From assembly GCA_003667245.1 (NCBI GenBank), contig RCNN01000250.1, positions 1 to 52,960 on the forward strand: a stretch of 52,960 nucleotides of DNA, given 5' to 3'. Positions 22,587 through 33,210 of the stretch are shown here, piece after piece. The notes beneath the pieces are model-generated. The model was given only the letters and a program-made list of their open reading frames with translations. It was not told the origin of the DNA and did not search any database. The stretch is from Heterostelium multicystogenum (lineage: Eukaryota; Evosea; Eumycetozoa; Acytosteliales; Acytosteliaceae). The number at the start of each line of letters is the position of its first letter. Position 1 is the stretch's first letter. The translations under genes and the position numbers were made by a program.

Positions 22587-23097
22587 TTATTTGAAGAGGT
22601 GCTTGAGGTTGTCTGGAGCAGATTCAACAGCAGTTCTGTCATCTGGACCAACGACATTCTTGTTGGCACCATTCTTCAAAAGCAACTCTACACAACCGGC
22701 ATGACCTTCATACACAGCAGCCAACAATGGAGTAATTCCATATTTATCTACCGTTCAGATTGGATGTTTTCAATTAGTATCAATGCACTCCAACAAATAG
22801 TTTAGCTTTATTTACCTGGTTGATCAATCTTTGCCTTCTTGCTAATCAATAATTCCAAAACAGCAGTTTGACCCTATGAGCATATGTTAGAATAATCCAT
22901 GTTTGTTGTATTACATTGTTGAATTTGCTGTACATACAAAGTCAGCAGCCCAGTGGCATGCACCTCTGTTGTTGGCATCCAATCTGTTGATTACACTTGG
23001 GTCCTTTTGGAGAAAAACTGTTTACACCAGCAAGATCACCATTCTTGACGGCCCAGTCGAATTCCTCTGCTTGAGCTGATTTACCTTCGCTACTCAT
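22587..23097 (-). CDS. mtpn: Myotrophin / V-1 ankyrin-repeat protein, capping protein inhibitor
   Basis: Myotrophin (V-1) binds capping protein and sequesters it from barbed ends. Exons are 23097-22938, 22873-22816 and 22747-22587; introns 22937-22874 and 22815-22748 are GT-AG and in phase. The protein begins [20 protein letters not shown], continues with [19 protein letters not shown], then [20 protein letters not shown] and a tail [20 protein letters not shown], matching the about 118-residue, four-ankyrin myotrophin architecture and its signature EFxWAxKNGDL. One T too many in the run at about 23016-23020 breaks the first exon; dropping it restores the second repeat, so I read it as a base error. 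It lies about 11 kb from the capping protein alpha gene. Confidence 0.9.
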
Positions 23098-23909
23098 TGT
23101 TAATGATTCTTTTATATATATGTTAATAAATTAGTTACTATTTATATTTTCAATTTAATTTTAATAATATTATTATAGGTTGGTTGAAGTTAGCTTTACA
23201 TCATTGCAATCAATCATAAAAAAACAATATTTTTTAAAAAATAAATTGACAAAAAACAAAAAATTAACAACCACTCCAAATTTCAATAAAAGCAACCCAA
23301 TAATGGGTTGTTGCTGGGCACTAGGTCGATCTTCATCCTAAAACCATTAATTAATCTAAGACCAACTTAAGATTAAATCAGATATCCAATATGTAAACCA
23401 AAATATAAATACAAAATCAATGTGTATTTGTTATGTCCTCCATTTTGAGTTTATTATTTATTTATTAATTATTTATTACAATACTAATCACTAAATGAAT
23501 GAAATGAATGAAGAAATTTATAATTCATTGTTAACAGAATTAACATATTGTTAATATATGTTGTGAATAATAGAAATGGAATACACATTTCTGACTTTTG
23601 TTATTCCTAAAAAAAAACAAAAAACAACAAAATGGAATGATTTTTTAAACATTCGAATCTTCACACCATGAAAAGAAACATCAAGCCAACAGTAGTGTTA
23701 ACCAATTATAGAAAGAAATATACATTTAATGATTCTTTGGTGTTTTTAGTTTTGTTGCAACAAAAGAACATTCAATTATAGATTCGAACTATCTCTACTA
23801 CAAGTAAATTTGAAATAATTTTTTGAATTTCAATTGAGTTTCATTTCCTTAATATAAATTAACAAAGACCTCCTGAATATTCAATCAAACAACTAATCAA
23901 TCAGATAAC
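23098..23909. other. Divergent promoter region of myotrophin and glyoxalase II genes
   Basis: About 0.8 kb, strongly AT-rich, between two divergent genes. No coding frame; no tRNA despite a GTTCGAAT word at about 23782-23789 (minus strand), which lacks a surrounding cloverleaf. Confidence 0.5.
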
Positions 23910-24861
23910 ATGGCTAACATTGTTGGTAAATTACTCCAGAATATGGTTATAAAGAATAAGTTTAAGGTTATTGTTGTGCCTGTGCTACAAGACAACTATA
24001 GCTATCTGCTCGTTGATGAGCTCACCAATAAAGCTGCGGCTATCGACTCTGTTGAGCCTGAGAAAATCTTATCCGTTGCCAAGTCCAATAATGTTACTAT
24101 TGAATCGATTTTAACTACTCATCATCATTGGTAAATAGTTAAATTCCATTGGAACTATATAACTTAATGTTTATATTTATATAAATATATTTGCAGGGAT
24201 CATGCAGGTGGAAACAAAAAGATGAAAGATCTGCTACCAAAATGTACCTATCTATGGTGGAGATGATCGTGTCGAAGCTATATCACATAAAGTCGCTGAT
24301 AATGATATCATCAATGTTGGTGAGCTGAGAGTAAGAGTATTTGCATCGCCGGCACATACATCAGGACATGTGCTCTACTATGTGAACAGAGAGGACTCAT
24401 CTTGTGTATTCACAGGAGATACTCTCTTCATTGGTGGCTGTGGTCGTCTCTTTGAAGGAAATGCTGCGCAAATGTACCATGCTCTTTACAATGTCATTGG
24501 TACACTACCAGAAGACACATTAATATACTGTGGCCATGAATATACCTACAAGAATCTACTATTTGCCAAAACTATTGAACCCGACAACGATGACCTACAA
24601 GTATGTATTTTCAAAAAAAAATTAGCTTTACCTGTATCAATCTAACAGAATATCAAGAAAATGTTAGATTTTTCTTTGAAACAGAAGGAGAACAATCAAC
24701 CCACAGTTCCATCTACGGTGGCAATGGAAAAGTCGTACAATCCCTTCATGAGAGTGCACATAGCGACAACAGTTGCCGCTCAGCAACTACATAAAGAGAA
24801 CCCCAATGCTTCTCCAATAGACATACTAGCCCATATTAGAAAATTGAAAGATTCCTATTAA
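23910..24861 (+). CDS. hagh: Glyoxalase II (hydroxyacylglutathione hydrolase)
   Basis: Hydrolyses S-lactoylglutathione to lactate in methylglyoxal detoxification; metallo-beta-lactamase fold. Exons are 23910-24130, 24197-24600 and 24649-24861, with in-phase GT-AG introns. The metal motif THHHWDHAGG spans the first splice junction. Further ligands are in SPAHTSGH and FTGDTLFIGGCGR, and the C-terminal CGHEYTYKNLLFA is the family's second-His block. The substrate-binding C-terminal helix region is present (last exon, MEKSYNPFMRVH). One extra A in the run at about 24238-24242 breaks the frame before VPIYGGDDRVEA. The N terminus has no clear organelle signal beyond a short basic start (MANIVGKLLQNMVIKNKFK), so cytosolic or mitochondrial location is open. 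Confidence 0.94.
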
Positions 24862-24980
24862 AATTATTTTTTTCTCTGTTCACTCATATCTACAGATAAA
24901 CAATGAATTCATTCTTTTTTAGTGATTTTTACAGGTGTTGTATTTAATCAGTTTTATTAATAATTGACTCCATCAACAAA

Positions 24981-26693
24981 ATGAAAAGATCACATAAAGA
25001 TATAGAAGAGATAAAAACAAAGAGTACTTTACAATGCAAGCAACACAATAAGTCATTGAAGCTGATTTGTCACAAGTGTAATCTATTGATGTGTTCAAGA
25101 TGTTGCATTCTCCACAATAAAATTGAAAATCATATAAGATTCTGTGATCATATCAATGATATTATCGATCAATTAAATGACATCAATACGATTGATGATC
25201 ATATCAATCAACAATCAACAAACAGCAGCAGTAATAATTATACCAACAAAGATCAAGCAAATCATGATTCGAAATCATCGATCAAACAAAGATTGTTGTC
25301 AGTGTGGAGTTCATTAAAGACATGTTCATCAGAGATACAATCAATCACAACAACAGAACAAGAGATATCACAACACTTTGAACAATATCATCAATACCTC
25401 ATCATTGAAGAACAAAGATTAAAGAACAGAATGAAAGAACACAAACAGATATTGACTGATCTAATCGAGAACAACATCAATCAATTGAAACATCTCATCA
25501 ATATCATCAATATCAATAATCATTTGAATAACAACAAAGATACAACAGAAAACAAACATTATAATAAGACAACAGACAATGATACAACAGATAAATATTT
25601 GATAACAACAATTATATCATCAATAGAATCATGTTTCAACTTTATCATCATTCATATCAAACAACCAACAAACAATATTCAATGATCGATACAACCAACA
25701 ATATGATATCAATCAACTGATCAAACAATACAACAATGATCACCAATCAATCATTTTATATCTGTTGAATCAATACAATCAATCATTTAATCAAAATACA
25801 ATCGATGATATTGATCATTATTCATATTCATTGACAACCAAACCATTCGATTCTGAATCAATGGAAACTTTAATAGAAAAAAATACAATTGTCAATACAA
25901 ATCCAAATCATCAGTGTCCTCATATATTTTCGCAACACATCATAAAGAAGTAACGCTTACCAGTCTTTCAAACAACAATTCAATCGAACAATTCCATTTA
26001 AAATATTATTTCCAACATGCATTCAAATCAATTATCAAAGTTGGTGAATATATCTATGTATTTGGAGGTTTTCATTTGTTTTTATTGAAAATCTCATCCA
26101 TCAGTTGAACACATTGGTATCATGGAAGGAATTCATCCTGAGCTTTACATATCAGTTTTGTTATGATGGTCAAGATCATATCTATTTGATTAGTGGTTAT
26201 AAAAATAATAGAATTGATAGATTCAACATCAAAACAATGAAATTTGAAAGTTATAATGAAGACTCATCAATTTATGAACAACAAAGATCTATAATGATAT
26301 ACAATGGAATTTTATACTCATTGGCAGAAAGAAATATTCTATACTCATTTGACTTGAGAAACCAAACTTGCTTAGATCAACACTATATTAAATTGGAGAA
26401 GGATATATTACAAGCATGTCATGACAACAATGGAAATTTCTACTTTTATAGAAAATATTTCTTCAAATTCAATGTCTTGACCAAGAAAAAAAACCAAACT
26501 CAAAAAGAATCCGAGCAAATATAGTGGTACTTATCCAGTTTACCATCAAGTATCACCAACAGAGAGTTACATTTATTTTTTAGATCAAAATAATTGTAGT
26601 TACGGTAACTTAAAATATTCAATTGAGAGAGATGAGTACGAACGATTCTATTTGGGTAAACTAAAAAGCTGGTGGTCATTGATTGCTTTTTAG
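24981..26693 (+). CDS. B-box zinc-finger protein with kelch-like C terminus, several frame breaks
   Basis: The N terminus has a B-box-like metal site: CKQHNKSLKLICHKCNLLMC, then SRCCILH and later H residues (about 25040-25150). A Gln/Asn-rich helical stretch follows (25300-25680), suggesting a TRIM-like coiled coil. The C-terminal part reads like kelch/beta-propeller blades: EYIYVFGGFHLF, HIYLISGYKNNRIDRFNIKT, NILYSFDLRNQ, and a last piece YIYFLDQNNCSYGNLKYS ending at TAG 26691-26693. Frame changes at about 25690, 25940, 26105 and 26510 split it into at least five frames. No RING finger is visible before the B-box. Dictyostelids have many such B-box genes of unknown role. It could be a pseudogene, but the breaks resemble those in housekeeping genes nearby. 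Confidence 0.65.
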
Positions 26694-27558
26694 ACTACTT
26701 TAAAAAATAAAATACAGGAGATGAGATTTTAAATTAAACTACTACTTATCTAACAATGATGATACTTACAAACCTTTGAATATAGATTTCTATTGATAAT
26801 GATTCAGATTTTCTGTTTAGTTATTCTTCATTTATATCAATGGTGATCAATAAAATATCGATGAGATCTACAATAACAAATCAAAATTTATAAAAGAATG
26901 GTCGAATAATACAAGTTATTATTCAGAAAGCCAATTGATTAATGAAGGTCAAGACATTGGGAGCTATTTCCCTCTACTAAACGAATTGAGAAAAAGTTCT
27001 AATCAATAATATATTTCCTCAAAATACTGATATCCTATATGCAAACAGCACCATTCCACACCACCAATCACTATTCCACAAATTGACTCAAAGCACAGAG
27101 AAGAAGTATTCATGATAAATGACACTTCGATTTCTAATACCTACATTAAGTTATATTCTTTTTTAGAATTATTTGTTAAAGATAGTATATCTCGGAGAAT
27201 TATGGTTGAACTCTGGAAACAAAAAAACAGTAATGATTATACTCATGTGCAGTGAAATGGCTTGATGACAACAAGAATGATTTTGGGGAATAATGTTAGA
27301 AAGATTAAAAGTTGTTACTGACATCAAAAAAATAAACCCTTTTGACCAATCAAAATATTCTGTGCAGATATTTATGAACAACACCATTTTTTTATCATTT
27401 TAATAATATCTGGTGATGGTTTTTTTTAAATCAAATTTAGCTTTCGAAATTATTAACCCAAGTTTATTTAGACTTTTTATTATTTGGTTAAAATTTGTTT
27501 TAGATTTAATAAAAAGCAATAGATAATATATACCAAATACTGTATTAAAGTCAAATCA
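26694..27558 (+). pseudogene. Decayed partial copy of the downstream GREB1/JGT-like gene
   Basis: The stretch about 26880-27130 repeats, with stops and indels, a segment of the next gene at about 27840-28090. Matching words include SYYSES versus SYYSEM, the peptide QDIGSYFPLLNELR versus QDIGDDLPLLNELR, CATTGGG runs, the nucleotide word CCTATATGCAAACAGCACCATTCCA versus CCTATATGCAAACAGCACAATTCCA, and MINDTSISNTYIK versus the fuller MINDLPLRFLLPAS. The copy lacks the conserved region found downstream and has in-frame stops near 27007 and 27020. It is best read as a tandem duplicate that has degenerated. The rest of the interval is AT-rich with no other gene. Confidence 0.6.
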
Positions 27559-29235
27559 ATGGACAATTTTTATATTGACCTTAAATCTGCACTTCCTGAC
27601 ATTAACACCACTACGCCCCTTTATAAATCGAGCATAAATCTTGACAATCTAAATCTAAAAGATTTTAAAGTATGAATTTATTTCATTAATCCTATAGCAT
27701 TGAGTAATCTAACAATCTATTAATAAATAGATATATTCAAGTGGTGAGAAAGATTTCCTTTTGAATGATGAAAGGTTTATTTCTGGTGATCAATTAAACA
27801 TTGAAGGGATCTGTGAATATAGATCCGATTTTATTTATATATTGTCAAATAATATTAGCTATTATTCAGAAATGACAAAAGATTGCCAATCGATTAAATG
27901 AAAATCAAGACATTGGGGACGATCTCCCTCTTCTAAACGAATTAAGAAGCAATTATAATAATATAAATTCGAACAAAAAACTAATGGCCTATATGCAAAC
28001 AGCACAATTCCAGAAACCGGCTTCAAGCACTATGAAGAAAAAGTCATGATAAATGATCTACCGCTTCGATTTCTACTACCAGCATCTATTAAGATAAAAG
28101 ACCTATTTGGCCAAAAGACAATTATTACACCCTCAAGCCAAAGACCAAAAGGGTACTTCAATAGAACTAAGGTTCTTGATGAAGCATACACAGAAATTAT
28201 TGTCGTTAGGCAACACGAGGTAGATCTCTACTCCAAATGGACCAACCATGTCATCATTGTGTTACCTGAGCCACAATCTGGAGTTGGTTATGCTCGTTAT
28301 TGGTGCCAACAAATTGCTCAATTTTTACAATTAAAACAATGTTGGATGATCGATGATCTTGTTCAATATATATAAATTCGACCCCAATCTACAAGATAAT
28401 GTCCCTATAAAATGGACAGATCAAATGAAATTAATGGAATCAGAGATGAATTCTCAAAAAGGTAACTACAAATTAGTTTAAGTTAAATAATAGAGAATAT
28501 ATTAAATATTTTTAGAAAATATTGCAATGATGTCTCTTGCATCATATAGTCCCAAAATGGAATCCATAATTCGAGAGAATAACCAATATGAAAGCAATCC
28601 AACCAAAAGTTGGATTATGCCAAGTTTTTGTTTTGTTGAACGTTTCACTACTCAAACAAAACAATATACTATATTGTAGAAACCCTTACTCATAAAGAGG
28701 ATGTATTGTTTTCAATAGATTGTTATAAAAGCCAATCTTTTTCCAATAGTGATCAGAGATACTAAATTCTGTGATATCAAAGAGAATTCAAGAACTAGTG
28801 GAGCTCATAGTCCCATTGCAAAGATGACACCCCCTCCTGTTACCAATACAAAAAGTGCCCCATTAAATTCTTCTAATGTATACACAACTCCCAACCAAGA
28901 AAACTATTCAACTGAATACGAAAACTCACCTCCAATGTCCCCTCTAGTATTTTCCATTCAGATCAATGAAAGAGGGTACTGAAGTGGTGGTACAAGCTAT
29001 TGTACTTAAAAATAATGGTGTAATATACCCAAACTCTAACAAGCGCCAATATTTTTTAGAGAACTGATTATTACAGATTCTTTGAGAAAAGAAGAGATTA
29101 GGGTTTGTAATATGGTATCCAAAGTTCCTAGACAAACAATTAAAAAATGGTGATCATTTTAATAGGACTCTTTCTGTCTGTAAATACGATGGAGAAGTGG
29201 TTTTAAAATATTATAAAAAAAACAAAGTTTGTTGA
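27559..29235 (+). CDS. Unknown dictyostelid protein with GREB1/JGT-like glycosyltransferase signature, frame-broken
   Basis: Exon 1 (27559-27669) begins MDNFYIDLKSALPDINTTTP; an in-phase intron (27670-27730) leads to IYSSGEKDFLLNDERF. A central piece (28046-28375) contains IIVVRQHEVDLYSKW, then HVIIVLPEPQSGVGYARYWC and QCWMIDDLVQYI. The pattern (ligand-like Arg, hydrophobic strand + LPE, G-x-x-R, then an acidic DD after CWMI) resembles the glycosyltransferase-like domain shared by GREB1 and the base J glucosyltransferase. A second intron at about 28461-28515 leads to ENIAMMSLASYSPKM, followed by a Ser/Thr/Pro-rich segment and a C-terminal piece IITDSLRKEEIRV...NGDHFNRTLSVCKYDG. Frame breaks occur at about 27897, 28670, 28750, 28975 and 29143. 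Functional assignment is tentative. Confidence 0.5.
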
Positions 29236-29687
29236 TAATATTAAATAAAAGAAAAAACAATTTGTGATTTCTACATTTAACCGATTTATTTCTAAAAACC
29301 CCAATATTTTAATAAACCACTCAATCAAATAATCAATGGATAGTAAATGTCTCACTTTCATTACTGAACTCTTGGACTGTCTAGACATTGAGAAATCTCT
29401 TCATTACCTTTCTTGACACACAATGTTTTCATTTAATTTAAAAAAATGATCTTTGAACTGTAGGATCGAAAGTAAACAACCTAAAATTGAAGTCTGGGTA
29501 ACTGAGTTTTTAAGTCTTTAACTTGTTTTGTAAAGGGACCTAAATATTTAATTTTTACCTGTCCAAAAAAATAAAATCAATGTTTGAAAAAACATTGGGA
29601 ACTGCCTACTTTCTCTTCAATTGATAAAATAGGTTGATCACTCATTTCCATCATATAATATTATATTGAGACGAGGAAGAGAGAGTA
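29236..29687. other. Spacer with a 26-residue gene-start fragment
   Basis: Mostly AT-rich. An ATG at 29336-29338 opens a 26-residue frame (MDSKCLTFITELLDCLDIEK...) ending at 29416. It reads like the first residues of a longer protein but stops, so it may be a gene remnant. The right end is the promoter of the macro-domain gene. Confidence 0.35.
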
Positions 29688-32397
29688 ATGACCGCACTTA
29701 TTATAACACAATTAAATAATAGCATTCATCTGGATTCGTCTTTAGGTAGTACTTGGAAGATAAAGATCTGTCCAACTAGCAGTGACAATACTGATTTCTT
29801 AACTGAACTTAACGAAAAATTGATTGGAAATCTCTTCAAGTGCCTGTTCAATATTGACATTAGCGACGTTGAGCTGAACCATAACTACATCACCATCAAT
29901 GTTGCATCGCTTGAAGACTGTGTACTAATCCTAAATAACAAATTGTCGATGATCAGAGGACATCTTATCTCCATGTCTATGATAGTAGACCACGCATTGC
30001 TTGTCATCAGACAGCAACAGTCAATTGCCCACGCCAAGACATCGACCATTGAACTACTTGCAAAGAAACTCAACATCCTATCACCTGAAATCAAGGAGCT
30101 TACCAACAACATTCTCTGTATCACCAAACTAATCAGAAACAATCAACCTGTCACCCTCAACGACTTTGACCTGTCGCTCTACAACAAAAACATAGTGATC
30201 ATCCCATTCAGCAGCGACAACAAACTTGTATTTAAAAAAAACCAGATGTTCACAAATATCGACGCACTTGAGACAACAAAGTTCATTGAAAACCATTTAG
30301 TCTTGTCATCGGACCCTGAGTACAATCAGCAAGATAATACGATTCTATACTCTAGCTCTCACTCTAACAACTCGCACTCCGAGCCAGATAACAACAACGA
30401 CATTGACTTACCCAACAAAGAATGCACCATGGAATTTGATGCAAGTAAATTTCCAAACGAATTTATACAGGACTTTCCGGTGGAAAAGACAAAGACTCGA
30501 TTTGGAGTGACCACAGTGCACTTGGACAAATATAATAAGAGAATTACATACTCAGGCAGTCTAGGATCGGTCAACAATATGAGAATTTGGTTGGAAGAAA
30601 GAATAAATTTACTAAATGAATCGGTTAAGGTCGAGCTCCAACCTCTAGCCATCAGCTATCTGAAAGAAAGTAGTTTCGTGGATGAACTCAAGAAGAGATA
30701 CCCGGAAACTAACATTGAATGCAAAGATGATTGTGTTGAAGTCTTTGGTGACCAAGAGGCAGCCAATTTTCCTCAGACAAGCTCTGAGTGGCCTTACATT
30801 CCAAAAATATAAGATATCTGGATACATCAACAAAGGCAACATGAAAGATTTCCTTGGACAACTCTTGCATTTATATCGTAGAATTATGATCACTATTCCA
30901 CAGCAACCTATTGCCAAGCAAATCAGCGTGATACTTACTGGTGCATATGCACCAGACTCTAATGAATGGCAGCAAATCGACAAAATCATGGAGCAATTGG
31001 CACATACTGAGCAGGTGTGGCCAAGCGAATATCAGTCTCCACTAGACACAAGATACTCGACGATAAGACCGAGCCAACTTGAAGCATTGAAGGATGATTT
31101 CTACCTCTATGCTGTCAGCTACGATGACAACAAAAGACAATTCACCCTGGTTGGCAAGAATAATCAAGACATTGACAACGCTATTTCCTATCTCCAAAAG
31201 TCCGAGAAAGACTATGTAACAAGAAAGATAAAGATCAACTCTAACTTCGTCTTATGTCTACTTTTGAAGGCATCGATGGACGGAAGAATGGATCAGAAGC
31301 TATTTAAAATCATTAGCAGCAACAATGATGAATCAACAGTAAGACTGCCCATCCTAGACGAAAGAAGTATCTCAGTGTATGGTAAAGCTAAATACGTTGA
31401 TGAAAAGGCTAAAGAAATCAACAAGTGGCTCAACCAAATCGAAGCTTCAGTTTCGACATTCGAGCACCAGATCCCAGAAAAAGTTTACAATGAACTACGC
31501 ATCTTCTCTGTTACCATGAGGCTATTTGAGGAGTATGAGATGTATATTTGTCAGATCAAAGCAAAGACATCGACAAATGAAGTACTGTTGTCTACCAGCA
31601 TACAAGGAGTGCTTGTTGAAGTCGTCAAAGGTAGCATCCTCTCCGAGGTCACTGACTGCATTGTAAATGCAGCCAACGAGAACCTTGCACATGGCGGTGG
31701 AATTGCAGGTGCAATCTCTCGTGCTGCAGGACGTGATTTCGATCGTGAATCGATGGATTACGTCACAAAGAACGGACGTGTCAAGACAGGTACCGCTGCA
31801 CTGACTTCAGCCGGTAAGCTCGATTTCAAGGGAGTAATTCACGCCGTTGCACCAATATGGAACCACCTAAAGGAACAATGCCAGAATCAGATATACACTG
31901 CAATCAATAATACACTTAGCATTGCAAACGATCAGAAATACCGAAGTATCTCAATACCTGTATGATCATCATCAAGATGATTGCAATACACCATAACATT
32001 TAACTAACAAGCTCACATCTTGCATTGCCTTTAACACGCATATATATAGGTAATTGGTAGTGGTATCTATGGTGTACCAAAGGATATTGCTGCTACATTC
32101 ATTGTCAAAGCTGTCAATGACTTTATCAAGGAGAACCGTAGCAATCGAAGCCTCACACTTAATACCATTAGATTGTGCGACATCGACTTTACTGCACTTG
32201 AAGAACTTCAAGACAAGCTCAATGATATCTCCAAAGAAAACAAGGCTAATAACACCAATACCTATAACAATAACGCTGACGTCGATAACAAGCTTGTTAC
32301 CATTAAAATACTAACCAAATCTAAAGATAGAAATAGAGCTATCAGTGATCTCCAACAATTTATTGAGAACAATATCACAAACTCGATTGACCATTAG
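29688..32397 (+). CDS. Macro-domain protein, PARP9/PARP14-like without ADP-ribosyltransferase domain
   Basis: A protein of about 870 residues. The first ~600 residues are repeated alpha/beta segments that look like the KH/RRM-like modules upstream of macro domains in PARP9/14 relatives (for example VHLDKYNKRITYSGSLGSV and LYAVSYDDNKRQFTLVGKN). A macro domain follows (about 31610-32170): VVKGSILSEVTDCIVNAANE, NLAHGGGIAGAISRAAG, then VIHAVAPIW and IPV/IGSGIYGVP, with both ADP-ribose loops intact. An intron (31960-32049, GTATGA...TATAG) splits the second loop in phase. The C terminus has another short alpha/beta unit. No PARP catalytic domain follows. One break, at about 30765-30780, is a single-base shift. 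It presumably reads or erases ADP-ribose marks, but target is unknown. It converges on enoph1 with a 54-nt gap. Confidence 0.85.
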
Positions 32398-32451
32398 TTA
32401 GTCATATCTATCTATCTATCCACCTATAATAAATAATGTATACTTTATTGT

Positions 32452-33210
32452 TTAATTAAATCTGTAGTGATCGTATATTTGAGTAAAGCTTGTTATTTGT
32501 TGGATGTGATCGGTTATGTTTGGTGCCAATGCAGGATTGCCTGGGCGCACGCTTACCAGCACGGAAAGTCCTGCTTCTGTGGCTGCAATTGCTTCGCGCT
32601 GTGAATCTGTAATGAATAGAGTTTGTGATGGTTCTTCTGTTGACTTGATTTGCTCGAGTATACGCTTGTAGCTGGCACTCTCAACCTTGAGTCCGATTGT
32701 GGTATCAAAGTGGCCAGAGAGAAGTGGAAGCAAGTCGCCAGAGACTGAGTGACCAAACAGCAGCTTTTGTGCAGAGATCGAACCGCTGCTGTAGATGTAG
32801 ACTGGGGTGGACGACTCGTTCTTGAGTCTCTCCAAGACGGGCTTTACGTCGTCGTACAAAGCGCCAGCGATCTGCTTGCTCTCGTAGGCGGCACGCCACA
32901 TGTGACCTTGGAGCTGCTTGAGTGCGGTTGACTTGCGGTCAATCGCCATCTGCGCACGAACATTATTGCACACTGATTCGATTGAATTTTCAATGTTATC
33001 TGCATCTATATCGATTGCGGGGATCGAGTCGACAAGTGACTCGCTCTTGAGAGCATTGACATCGGCGATGGTCTGTGGATCAGACCAGCTCTCACTCAAG
33101 TATCTTTTCAAATGATTTGTAATATATGGGAACAAGACATCATGTACAAATGTTATTGGTGTAGTGGTTCCCTCGATATCAATAACAACATTCTTAATTA
33201 ACTTTGGCAT
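32452..33210 (-). CDS. enoph1: Enolase-phosphatase E1 (2,3-diketo-5-methylthiopentyl-1-phosphate)
   Basis: Bifunctional HAD-superfamily enzyme of the methionine salvage pathway, enolising and then dephosphorylating the ring-opened intermediate. The 252-residue protein begins MPKLIKNVVIDIEGTTTPI; VVIDIEGT is the family form of HAD motif I, and TPITFVHDVLFPY follows. HAD motif II is in YIYSSGSISAQKLLF, the Lys of motif III in KVESASYKRIL, and motif IV is FITDSQREAIAA. RPGNP closes the domain. It is one intact exon of normal length. The neighbour is the convergent macro-domain gene, with no functional link evident. Confidence 0.96.
   Translation of the reverse strand: MPKLIKNVVIDIEGTTTPITFVHDVLFPYITNHLKRYLSESWSDPQTIADVNALKSESLVDSIPAIDIDADNIENSIESVCNNVRAQMAIDRKSTALKQLQGHMWRAAYESKQIAGALYDDVKPVLERLKNESSTPVYIYSSGSISAQKLLFGHSVSGDLLPLLSGHFDTTIGLKVESASYKRILEQIKSTEEPSQTLFITDSQREAIAATEAGLSVLVSVRPGNPALAPNITDHIQQITSFTQIYDHYRFN

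Noticed and set aside
23770..23800. GTTCGAAT word resembling a tRNA T-loop (minus strand)
   Set aside because: A 4-bp stem forms, but no anticodon, D-arm or acceptor stem can be found around it and the region is too AT-rich.
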